This document shows, piece by piece, positions 1 through 5,539 of a DNA stretch of 5,982 bases. The notes beneath the pieces were generated by a model, which saw only the letters and a list, made by a program, of their open reading frames with translations, was not told the origin of the DNA and searched no databases. A program made the translations under genes and the position numbers. This DNA is from Pelagibius sp041565695. GTDB lineage: Bacteria > Pseudomonadota > Alphaproteobacteria > Kiloniellales > Kiloniellaceae. The stretch is taken from positions 1 to 5,982 of the forward strand of contig JBFGUI010000236.1 of assembly GCA_041565695.1 (NCBI GenBank), written 5' to 3'. Each line of letters begins with the position of its first letter. Position 1 is the first letter of the stretch.

Positions 1-94
1 CATGCTGAACGGCGCCTGCAAACTCGGCATCTTCTACTACGTCTGTTCGGAGCCGCTCAAGCGCTTTCCCCGGCCGGCCTGCCGGCTTTTCTAG
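1..94 (+). CDS. C-terminal end of an unidentified protein (5' partial)
   Basis: The second reading frame is open from the window edge to a TAG at 92-94 and encodes about 30 residues containing NGACKLGIFYYVCSEPLKRF. Nearly all third codon positions are G or C, as in the clear genes of this window, and that drops immediately after the TAG, so this is very probably a genuine gene end. The first complete codon happens to be ATG, but nothing shows it to be the start; the gene most likely begins before the window. The fragment is too short to place in a family and I do not recognise it. It runs in the same direction as the ligase gene that follows, but a terminator-like hairpin and about 145 bp separate it from the preferred ligase start. 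Confidence 0.6.
   Translation, partial: MLNGACKLGIFYYVCSEPLKRFPRPACRLF
73..92 (+). terminator. Possible intrinsic terminator at the end of the upstream gene
   Basis: GCCGG (73-77) can pair with CCGGC (82-86) around a 4-base loop and is followed directly by TTTTCT (87-92). This is a short GC stem plus a U-rich tail, the form of a Rho-independent terminator, and it overlaps the last codons and stop of the upstream gene. The stem is only 5 bp and the T tract is short, so it could be a weak terminator or chance in GC-rich DNA. Confidence 0.35.
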
Positions 95-239
95 TTCGGT
101 GTTCGTAGCATGAAGGCATCTCTTGGGCTTTCGCTACGGTCGCCGCGGCGGTATCGTGACCGCGGACCTTTCGGCTTTTGATGCGGCTTCTCGGGATCCC
201 GCTACCTGCGATGCCGGTGTTTTGGACAAGTTGAGCACC

Positions 240-1631
240 ATGGCGAAGAGCGCCGCTTTCCCCCGGTCGATGGCGCCAGGTACTTTGTGGCCGGCGATCC
301 TTGCGGGGGACGCCGCGGAACGGCTGGCGATCCTGCAGCAGATCGAGGCGAACCAGTGGCGCTCGCCCGAAGAGATCCGCGCCGGACAGTTTGGTCAGCT
401 GAATCATCTGCTGCGCCATTGCCGCGACACCATTCCGTTCTATCGCGAGCGGCTGCAGGAAGCCGGTCTGGATGGCGCGCGCGATGTGACGCCGGAGGAC
501 TGGCTGCGGTTGCCGCTGCTGGCACGCGAAGACATTCAGAGATTCGGCAAGAGCATGGTCAGCACGGCGATCCCACGCGGACACGGCGAGACGAGCACCT
601 CCTCGACATCGGGCTCGACCGGCAAGCCGGTCACGGTCCTCGCCACTGGGATTTCAAGATCGTTCTGGCATGTTGTGACCTTGCGGGAGCATCTGTGGCA
701 GGGACGCGATCTGAAAGCGACGATGGCTGTTATCCGCCGGGTGCCGAGCGGCGAGGCCGCCTATCCGCAGGGCCTCAGCCTGCAGCAATGGGGAAAGTCG
801 GTAAACGATGTTTTCGAGACCGGACCGCTCTATGCCTTAGAGATCGAGTCGAGCATCGCCCAGCAGGCGGAGTGGCTGGCGCGGGTCAATCCGAAGTACC
901 TGCGCAGCTATCCCACCAATCTCCTGGCGCTGGCGCGCTACTGCGAAAGCCACGGCGTGAGACTTCCCAACCTGGCTCAGTGCCTGGCATTCGGCGAGCT
1001 GGTCCAGCCGCATGTGCGCGAGGCCTGTCGCGAGGTCTGGGGCGTCGAGATTGCCGATGCCTACAGCTCGCAGGAGATGGGGTACATGTCCCTTCAGGCA
1101 CCCGGGCACGAGCATCACCTCGTGCAGTCCGACTTCGTGCTGCTCGAGGTGCTCGACCCCAGCGGCCGGCCGTGCCGCCCGGGGGAGGTCGGGCGGGTCG
1201 TCGTGACCGGCCTGCACAATTTCGCCATGCCGCTGCTGCGCTATGACATCGGCGATTTCGCCGAGGTGGGCGAACCCTGCCCGTCCGGGCGGGGGCTGCA
1301 GGTGCTGACGCGGATACTGGGCCGGCAGCGCAACATGCTGGTCGATCGTGACGGAAACCAGTACTGGCCGGCCTTCGGCGTCAAGGCGCTGAGCAAGATA
1401 GCGCCCTTGCGCCAGTTCCAGCTGGCGCAGGTCTTCGTCGACAGGGTGGAGGCACGGCTGGTACCGGATCGCGCACTCAGCGACAACGAAATGGCGCGGA
1501 TCCGGGAGCATCTGGCGACACGTCTTCCCGGAACGGTGACGGTGGAGCTGAAGCTGATGGACGACATCCCGCGCAGCGCCGGCGGCAAGTACGAGGACTT
1601 CGTCAACGAGACCCGGCAGCGGGCGGGTTAG
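240..1631 (+). CDS. Phenylacetate-CoA ligase/CapK-family AMP-forming ligase
   Basis: This is a 463-residue member of the adenylate-forming superfamily, PaaK/CapK branch. Such enzymes activate a carboxylate with ATP to an acyl-adenylate and usually pass it to CoA; the substrate here cannot be read from sequence. Visible motifs (numbered from ATG 240) are the phosphate-binding loop STSGSTGKP at about 122-130, the acid-containing motif AYSSQEMG at 274-281, LLRYDIGD at about 332-339, ILGRQRN at about 359-365, and SAGGKYE at 446-452 with the likely catalytic lysine near the C terminus. The conserved N-terminal block (QQIEANQWRSPEEI, then LRHCRDTIPFYRERL) is intact. The open frame extends back to TTG 123, which has a GAAGG 6 bases upstream, and also contains GTG 156. 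Codons 123-239 have lower third-position GC and encode nothing family-like, so ATG 240 is preferred although it lacks a strong ribosome-binding site. Related proteins often occur near exopolysaccharide genes, but no such gene is seen here. Two usually Cys positions are Ala287 and Ser349. Confidence 0.88.
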   Translation: MAKSAAFPRSMAPGTLWPAILAGDAAERLAILQQIEANQWRSPEEIRAGQFGQLNHLLRHCRDTIPFYRERLQEAGLDGARDVTPEDWLRLPLLAREDIQRFGKSMVSTAIPRGHGETSTSSTSGSTGKPVTVLATGISRSFWHVVTLREHLWQGRDLKATMAVIRRVPSGEAAYPQGLSLQQWGKSVNDVFETGPLYALEIESSIAQQAEWLARVNPKYLRSYPTNLLALARYCESHGVRLPNLAQCLAFGELVQPHVREACREVWGVEIADAYSSQEMGYMSLQAPGHEHHLVQSDFVLLEVLDPSGRPCRPGEVGRVVVTGLHNFAMPLLRYDIGDFAEVGEPCPSGRGLQVLTRILGRQRNMLVDRDGNQYWPAFGVKALSKIAPLRQFQLAQVFVDRVEARLVPDRALSDNEMARIREHLATRLPGTVTVELKLMDDIPRSAGGKYEDFVNETRQRAG

Positions 1632-1634
1632 GCT

Positions 1635-2504
1635 CTAGGCGCGCCGGGCGACGAGCCAGGCGTATTCCTTCTTGCCGGCGACTGGCGCGCCGGAACGCTG
1701 ATGGTTCTCTTGCTTGACCAGGTTTCCGAAGCGGGCTTCCTGCAGGACGAAGCCCTGCCGCTCCAGCAGGCCGGTCAGGTAGGCCCGTGAGCTGATGACC
1801 GTCCCCCTGGTGTTCTCTGCATAGGCTTGCGCCATCCTGTCGAGCTCGTCTGCTGCCGGCAGGCCGGCGGGCCAGGCGCAGGCTTCGGCCGCCGCGGCGA
1901 TGCGTGCCCGGTAGGCCGTGACTTGATCGGCGGTGAACCGGGAAAACTTGCTGCGCTGTTCGGGATAGAGATTGTTCGCCATCAACAGCAGGCCGCCGGG
2001 CCGCAGCAGCCGCTGCCAGCTCGCCACGACCTTCGCATGCTCATCATGCGGAATGCACAAGAGCAGCGAGTGCGCGCAGACCAGGTCGAAAGGCGTCTCG
2101 CTGCGGAAGTCGGCAATCTGGGACTGGGCCGTCGTGATGCTGTAGCCGAAGCGCTCGGCATACCAGCGGCACAGCCGCAGCGGCGTCGCGCAGCGATCGG
2201 CGACAGTAATCTCGGGGACCGTCTTTTTCTGGCTGAAGGCATCGAGGACGACCGACAGCAGGCCGTAGTCGGCCGAGCCGGAGATGAAAACCCGATTGAA
2301 ATCGCCCGAGGCGATGAGTGGGCGCAGCGCGTCGATATAGAGGGGGGCCTGCCGGGTCAGGGTGGTGACGATCCCCAGCAGGCGCCAGGTCTGCCAGGCA
2401 CCGTGGTACCAGGCGCAGGTCTTGCCGGTCTCCGGATTCAGCCAGCAGGATTCCGCCGCCCACCGTCGGGCCAGCGGCGCCGTCTCGGCCAAGACCTGCC
2501 GCAT
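1635..2504 (-). CDS. Class I SAM-dependent methyltransferase, substrate unknown
   Basis: This 289-residue protein has a Rossmann-type methyltransferase core. From ATG 2504, motif I is VFISGSADYGLL at about 72-83, a degenerate form of the glycine-rich SAM loop with only two of its usual glycines. An acidic strand end, ITVAD, follows with Asp103, the expected SAM ribose contact. Motif IV is FDLVCAHSLLLCIP at about 139-152, and the motif V region is LLRPGGLLLMAN at about 166-177. The N-terminal 70 residues are Trp-rich (RRWAAESCW, WYHGAWQTWRLL) and probably form a cap or substrate element. The open frame reaches back to TTG 2555, 6 bases after the phaC stop. ATG 2504 is preferred because GGAGG lies 11 bases upstream. 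The gene follows phaC on the same strand and is probably co-transcribed with it. At its 3' end it converges on the ligase gene with 3 bases between stop codons. Small-molecule, lipid or protein methylation are all possible. Confidence 0.82.
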   Translation of the reverse strand: MRQVLAETAPLARRWAAESCWLNPETGKTCAWYHGAWQTWRLLGIVTTLTRQAPLYIDALRPLIASGDFNRVFISGSADYGLLSVVLDAFSQKKTVPEITVADRCATPLRLCRWYAERFGYSITTAQSQIADFRSETPFDLVCAHSLLLCIPHDEHAKVVASWQRLLRPGGLLLMANNLYPEQRSKFSRFTADQVTAYRARIAAAAEACAWPAGLPAADELDRMAQAYAENTRGTVISSRAYLTGLLERQGFVLQEARFGNLVKQENHQRSGAPVAGKKEYAWLVARRA

Positions 2505-2513
2505 CGACGTCTC

Positions 2514-2532
2514 GTCCTCCGGGCCGGAGGAC
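2514..2532 (-). promoter_or_regulatory. Perfect palindrome covering the methyltransferase ribosome-binding site
   Basis: GTCCTCCGG (2514-2522) and CCGGAGGAC (2524-2532) are exact reverse complements around a single base, effectively an 8-bp stem with a 3-base loop in RNA. On the minus strand the downstream arm contains the GGAGG that serves ATG 2504, so folding would hide the ribosome-binding site. It lies between the phaC stop (2562) and the methyltransferase start. No T run follows it in the minus direction, so it is not a classical intrinsic terminator. If translation begins at TTG 2555 instead, the palindrome is coding sequence and this role falls away. Confidence 0.45.
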
Positions 2533-2561
2533 GGAACTTTGGTGAGCTGTGCCAAGACGCT

Positions 2562-4364
2562 TCAGTCGTGCGCCTGGAGCTTGACGTAGCTGCCCGGTGC
2601 GTCCTCGACGACCTTCAGCTTGCCGTCGCCGGGCTGGCGCGCCGCAACCTTGCCGTTGCCGAAGTCGGCCACCCACTTCTGCCACTCCGGCCACCACGAG
2701 CCGCCGTGTTCCTTGGCTCCCTGCAGCCAGTCCTCCGGGTCCTTGGGGTTCTTGGCATTGGTCCAGAAGCCGTACTTCTCGGCCTCCGGCGGGTTGACCA
2801 CGCCGGCGATGTGGCCCGAGCCGGCGAGGATGAACTTCACCTTGCCGCCGAGCAGCTGGGTCGCCGAGTAGGTCGCCTTCCAAGGCGCGATGTGGTCCTC
2901 GCGGGTGGAGATCAGGCAGGCCGGCTGCTTGATCTTCGAAAGGTCGATCTTGACGCCCTTCAGGGTGATCGCGCCCGGCTCGATCAGCTTGTTCTCCTGA
3001 TACATCTGGCGCAGGTAGAAGCTGTGCATGGCCGCCGGCATGCGCGTCGAGTCGGAGTTCCAGTACAGGAGGTCGAAGGGGAAGGGGTCCTTGCCCATGA
3101 GGTAGTTGTTGACCACGAAGGACCAGATCAGGTCGTTGGCGCGCAGCATGTTGAAGGTGGTCGCCATGTCGGCGCCTTCGAGATAGCCCTTGTCCTTCAT
3201 CTTCTCTTCGAGGGCCTGCAACTGCACCTCGTCGATGAAGACGCCGAGCTCGCCGGCGTCGCTGAAGTCCATCATGGTGGTGAAGAAGGTGGCCGACTTC
3301 ACGCGGTCGTCCTTCTTGGCCGCCATGTAGGCCAGGGTGCAGGCCAGAAGGGTGCCGCCCAGGCAGTAACCGATGACATTGGCATCCTTCTCGCCGGTCG
3401 CCTGCTCGATCGCATCGAGCGCGGCCAGCGGCCCGTCGATCATGTAGTCCTCGAAGGACTTCTCCTTCAGCTTCGTGTCGGGATTGACCCAGGAGATGAC
3501 GAAGACCGTGTGGCCCTGTTCGACGGCCCAGCGGATGAAGGAGTTCTTCGGCCTGAGGTCGAGGATGTAGAACTTGTTGATCCACGGCGGGATGATCAGC
3601 AGCGGCCGCTTGTAGACCTCCTCGGTCGTGGGCGCGTACTGGATGAGCTGCATCAGTTCGTTCTGGTAGACCACCTTGCCGGGGGTGAGCGCGATGTTCT
3701 CGCCCAGCTTGAAGGCCTCGACGTCGGTCATCTTGATCTTCAGCCGGCCCTTGCCGCGCTCCAGGTCGTCGAGCAGGTTGTGCAGGCCCTTGACCAGGTT
3801 CTCGCCGCCGGACTCCATGGTCTCGCGCAGCACTTCCGGGTTGGTCATCAGGAAGTTGGAGGGTGCCATGGCGTCGACGAACTGGCGCGTGTAGAAGTCG
3901 ACCTTCTGCGCCGTCTTGTCGTCCAGGCCCTCGACGTCCTTCACCGTCGTCTGCATCCAGCGGGCGGTCAGCAGGTAGGACTGCTTGACGAAGTCGAAGA
4001 GCTCGTTCTCGTCCCACTCCGGGTGCTTGAAGCGGCGGTCGCCGCGCTCCGGCGCGGCCACCGGCTCGGCCTCCTGGCCCATCATGCGCTGGGCCGTGGT
4101 CTGCCACAGGCGCATGTAGTCCTGCCACAGGGTCATCTGCGCCTGCACCAGCTTGGCCGGGTCGGCCATCATGCGGTGGGTCATCTCCATGAAGGCGGCG
4201 CCGATGTTCAGCGGATCCATCGCCGTGGGGCCGTTGCCCTGGCCCTCCTGGCGGGCCAGGAACTCGGCCACCAGCTTCTGGCTGCGCTCGGCGATGCTCG
4301 CCATGGACTTCGACAATTCAACAGGATCCGGCAGTTTGATGTCGGGGGGCTGTTGCTCCGGCAT
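2562..4364 (-). CDS. phaC: Class I poly(3-hydroxyalkanoate) synthase PhaC
   Basis: PhaC polymerises (R)-3-hydroxyacyl-CoA, typically 3-hydroxybutyryl-CoA, into polyester at the surface of cytoplasmic storage granules, releasing CoA. The 600-residue length suits a class I, single-subunit enzyme. Residues from about 110 to 280 match the PhaC N-terminal domain (NPEVLRETMESGGENLVKGL; the strand block PLLIIPPWINKFYILDL at 254-270), followed by an alpha/beta-hydrolase catalytic domain. The nucleophile Cys334 sits in the lipase-like box GYCLGG (332-337), Asp490 in STREDHIAPW, and His518 in GSGHIAG, so the triad is complete. YWNSDSTRMP at about 434-443 and GSWWPEWQKWV at about 555-565 are also typical. 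The start is ATG 4364, with AAGGA about 9 bases upstream on the minus strand. The gene is read divergently from the lipoprotein gene, and the methyltransferase follows it. No phasin, phaR, phaA or phaB lies in the window. Nothing suggests truncation or inactivation. Confidence 0.97.
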   Translation of the reverse strand: MPEQQPPDIKLPDPVELSKSMASIAERSQKLVAEFLARQEGQGNGPTAMDPLNIGAAFMEMTHRMMADPAKLVQAQMTLWQDYMRLWQTTAQRMMGQEAEPVAAPERGDRRFKHPEWDENELFDFVKQSYLLTARWMQTTVKDVEGLDDKTAQKVDFYTRQFVDAMAPSNFLMTNPEVLRETMESGGENLVKGLHNLLDDLERGKGRLKIKMTDVEAFKLGENIALTPGKVVYQNELMQLIQYAPTTEEVYKRPLLIIPPWINKFYILDLRPKNSFIRWAVEQGHTVFVISWVNPDTKLKEKSFEDYMIDGPLAALDAIEQATGEKDANVIGYCLGGTLLACTLAYMAAKKDDRVKSATFFTTMMDFSDAGELGVFIDEVQLQALEEKMKDKGYLEGADMATTFNMLRANDLIWSFVVNNYLMGKDPFPFDLLYWNSDSTRMPAAMHSFYLRQMYQENKLIEPGAITLKGVKIDLSKIKQPACLISTREDHIAPWKATYSATQLLGGKVKFILAGSGHIAGVVNPPEAEKYGFWTNAKNPKDPEDWLQGAKEHGGSWWPEWQKWVADFGNGKVAARQPGDGKLKVVEDAPGSYVKLQAHD

Positions 4365-4413
4365 GTAGGCTTCCTTATCCTGCTGGCTTGGTTGCGGTTC
4401 CGCTGCGGTGCTG

Positions 4414-4449
4414 CAAATCGGCAGGAGGGGATAGGAAGCTGCCGATTTG
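4414..4449. promoter_or_regulatory. 11-bp inverted repeat, candidate operator for phaC and/or the divergent gene
   Basis: CAAATCGGCAG (4414-4424) and CTGCCGATTTG (4439-4449) are perfect reverse complements separated by 14 bases, in the 230-bp region between divergent phaC and the lipoprotein gene. Related half-sites recur downstream: AATCGGC at 4513-4519 and CGATTTG at 4521-4527, forming AATCG-GCT-CGATT at 4513-4525. The left arm also lies within CTGC-N6-GCAG (4411-4424). PhaR repressors of some alphaproteobacteria, as I recall, recognise CTGC/GCAG inverted repeats with a shorter spacer, so a PhaR-type site is possible but unproven. Repeated half-sites favour a DNA-binding-protein site. In the phaC direction the repeat could alternatively form a leader-RNA stem-loop. 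Confidence 0.5.
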
Positions 4450-4454
4450 TTCGC

Positions 4455-4483
4455 AAGGTAATAGGGGGGTGCGGCCGTTTCAA
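4455..4483 (-). promoter_or_regulatory. Tentative sigma70-type promoter for phaC
   Basis: On the minus strand TTGAAA (4478-4483) resembles a -35 hexamer, and TACCTT (4455-4460) lies 17 bases downstream as a weak -10 element. An overlapping TATTAC (4458-4463) is a better -10 but only 14 bases away. Transcription would begin near 4448, inside the inverted repeat, about 85 bases before the phaC ATG, a sensible place for a repressor to act. The match is weak and based on hexamer similarity alone. Confidence 0.25.
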
Positions 4484-4594
4484 TAGCAGTGACGGTGCCG
4501 CCGAGGTACCGGAATCGGCTCGATTTGCGGGGAAACAGGCAGGATCCGCCGCCGCTGGAACGGGTCTGGCCGGTTCAAGGGAAAGAAGACGGAG

Positions 4595-5395
4595 ATGATC
4601 GACAAGCAGGAGGCTGAGGGCCGGAGGGCCCGCGAAGAGGCGCGATCCCGGCGCATCCGGGCGATTCCGGGGCGCTTGGGCGTGGTGCTGGGCCTGGCGC
4701 TGGCCCTGGGGGCCTGCACCGCGGTGACGGAGATGACCCAGAGCCCGGAGGAGGCCGCCGCGCAGAAGCCGCAGCGGCTGGCCGCGGGGGGCGCAAAGGA
4801 CGAATTTCCTAATCTCTCCGCGGTGCCGGACGAGCCGCGGCCCGCCCTGGCGCCGGAGGACCGCGAGCGCATCGTGACGGAGATGTCCGATGAGCGCGCC
4901 CGGGCCACCTTCAGCGACCCGGCCCCGCTGGTCACCGCGGCCGGTCGGGATCCCCTGGCGACCAGCGTCGTCATCAGCGGCGACGGCTCGGTCACCAGCG
5001 CCGAGGTGGCGGGCGCACCGCTGGTTACCGCGGCCGGCGGCGGTCAGCTGGCGGCCATCATCTTCTTCGGCCACGGCTCTGCCGAGCTCGACGGCCGGGA
5101 CCGCGGCGTGCTGCGCGACCTCGCCGCCCTGCACCGCCAGCGCGGCGGCAGCCTGCGCATCGTCGGCCACGCCAGCAGCCGCACCCGCAACACCACGCCG
5201 GACGAGCACCAGATCGCCAACTTCGACATGTCCCTGGCCCGTGCGGAGAGCGTCCAGGCGGCGCTCCTGGATCTCGGCGTGGCGCCGGAGGCCGTGCGGG
5301 CCGAGGCTGTCGGCGACGCCGAGCCGGTCTACCACGAATTCATGCCGTCCGGCGAGGCGGGCAACCGGCGGGTCGAAATCTTCCTGGAAAACTAG
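4595..5395 (+). CDS. OmpA-family lipoprotein with C-terminal peptidoglycan-binding-like domain
   Basis: The 266-residue product starts at ATG 4595. It has an Arg-rich n-region of about 27 residues, unusually long for a lipoprotein, then a hydrophobic stretch (GVVLGLALALGAC) ending in a lipobox LGAC with the lipidated Cys41. The mature protein would be anchored in the outer or inner membrane. Residues 42-150 are Pro/Ala/Glu-rich and probably a flexible linker, containing APLVTAAG twice (110-117 and 141-148). An OmpA_C-like domain covers about 151-266: IIFFGHGSAELDGRDR, LRIVGHASSRTRN at 188-199, NFDMSLARAESVQAALLDLGV at 209-229, and a terminal NRRVEIFL. The usual peptidoglycan-contacting Asp (GHTD) is Ser194, while Arg216 of the second contact motif is kept. 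A Pal-like structural tether is the likely role, but its wall binding may differ. AAGGGA at 4577-4582 is a possible but distant ribosome-binding site, and a GGAG abuts the ATG. It is divergent from phaC and codirectional with the aminotransferase. Confidence 0.87.
   Translation: MIDKQEAEGRRAREEARSRRIRAIPGRLGVVLGLALALGACTAVTEMTQSPEEAAAQKPQRLAAGGAKDEFPNLSAVPDEPRPALAPEDRERIVTEMSDERARATFSDPAPLVTAAGRDPLATSVVISGDGSVTSAEVAGAPLVTAAGGGQLAAIIFFGHGSAELDGRDRGVLRDLAALHRQRGGSLRIVGHASSRTRNTTPDEHQIANFDMSLARAESVQAALLDLGVAPEAVRAEAVGDAEPVYHEFMPSGEAGNRRVEIFLEN
4922..5053 (+). repeat. Internal repeat in the lipoprotein linker (two APLVTAAG units)
   Basis: The eight residues APLVTAAG occur at 110-117 (4922-4945) and again at 141-148 (5015-5038), 93 bases apart. 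The similarity fades but continues: RDPLATSVVISGDGS is followed in the second copy by GGQLAAIIFFGHGS, aligning LA, then two or three aliphatic residues and GxGS with one gap. The DNA of the two copies is also close, differing mainly at third positions. This suggests an old tandem duplication of about 31 codons that copied the entry strand of the OmpA domain. Confidence 0.5.
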
Positions 5396-5425
5396 ACCCG
5401 CGCTGGTTACAAGAAACCGCGACAG

Positions 5426-5446
5426 CGCCGGGCCTTCCGCCCGGCG
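5426..5446 (+). terminator. GC hairpin after the lipoprotein gene
   Basis: CGCCGGGC (5426-5433) and GCCCGGCG (5439-5446) form a perfect 8-bp stem around the loop CTTCC, beginning 30 bases after the lipoprotein stop. No T tract follows, so a classical intrinsic terminator is not shown. It may protect the transcript end or assist termination. The rest of the 144-bp gap (5396-5539) is very GC-rich, contains a 12-bp palindrome CCGCGGCCGCGG at 5474-5485, and shows no convincing promoter for the aminotransferase. Confidence 0.4.
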
Positions 5447-5539
5447 GTGCCGTCCTGGCGCGCGACCGCCTTCCCGCGGCCGCGGCCCTCCGCCAACAGC
5501 ACCCCCGCGGGCTTGAAGGGCTTCCGCTGACAACAGACC

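Noticed and set aside
110..181. A 23-codon frame starting at ATG 110, before the ligase.
   Set aside because: The product is Arg-rich, no convincing ribosome-binding site precedes it, and codon use is not gene-like. An upstream leader peptide cannot be excluded but is unsupported.
1638..1693. Two copies of GGCGCGCCGG 46 bp apart at the end of the methyltransferase gene, considered as a terminator or recombination site.
   Set aside because: Each copy is a self-palindrome common in GC-rich DNA, both lie in coding sequence, the spacing is long, and no T tract follows.
1827..4598. A 923-codon open frame on the plus strand opposite phaC and the methyltransferase, and a 694-codon frame on the minus strand (2044-4128).
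   Set aside because: Both overlap genes with clear family motifs in another frame. Their products are low-complexity His/Arg/Leu/Val-rich strings of the kind GC-rich coding DNA yields in shadow frames, with no domain visible.
5474..5485. The 12-bp palindrome CCGCGGCCGCGG upstream of the aminotransferase, considered as an operator.
   Set aside because: It is composed only of G and C in very GC-rich DNA, no related half-site is found nearby, and no promoter is recognisable around it.
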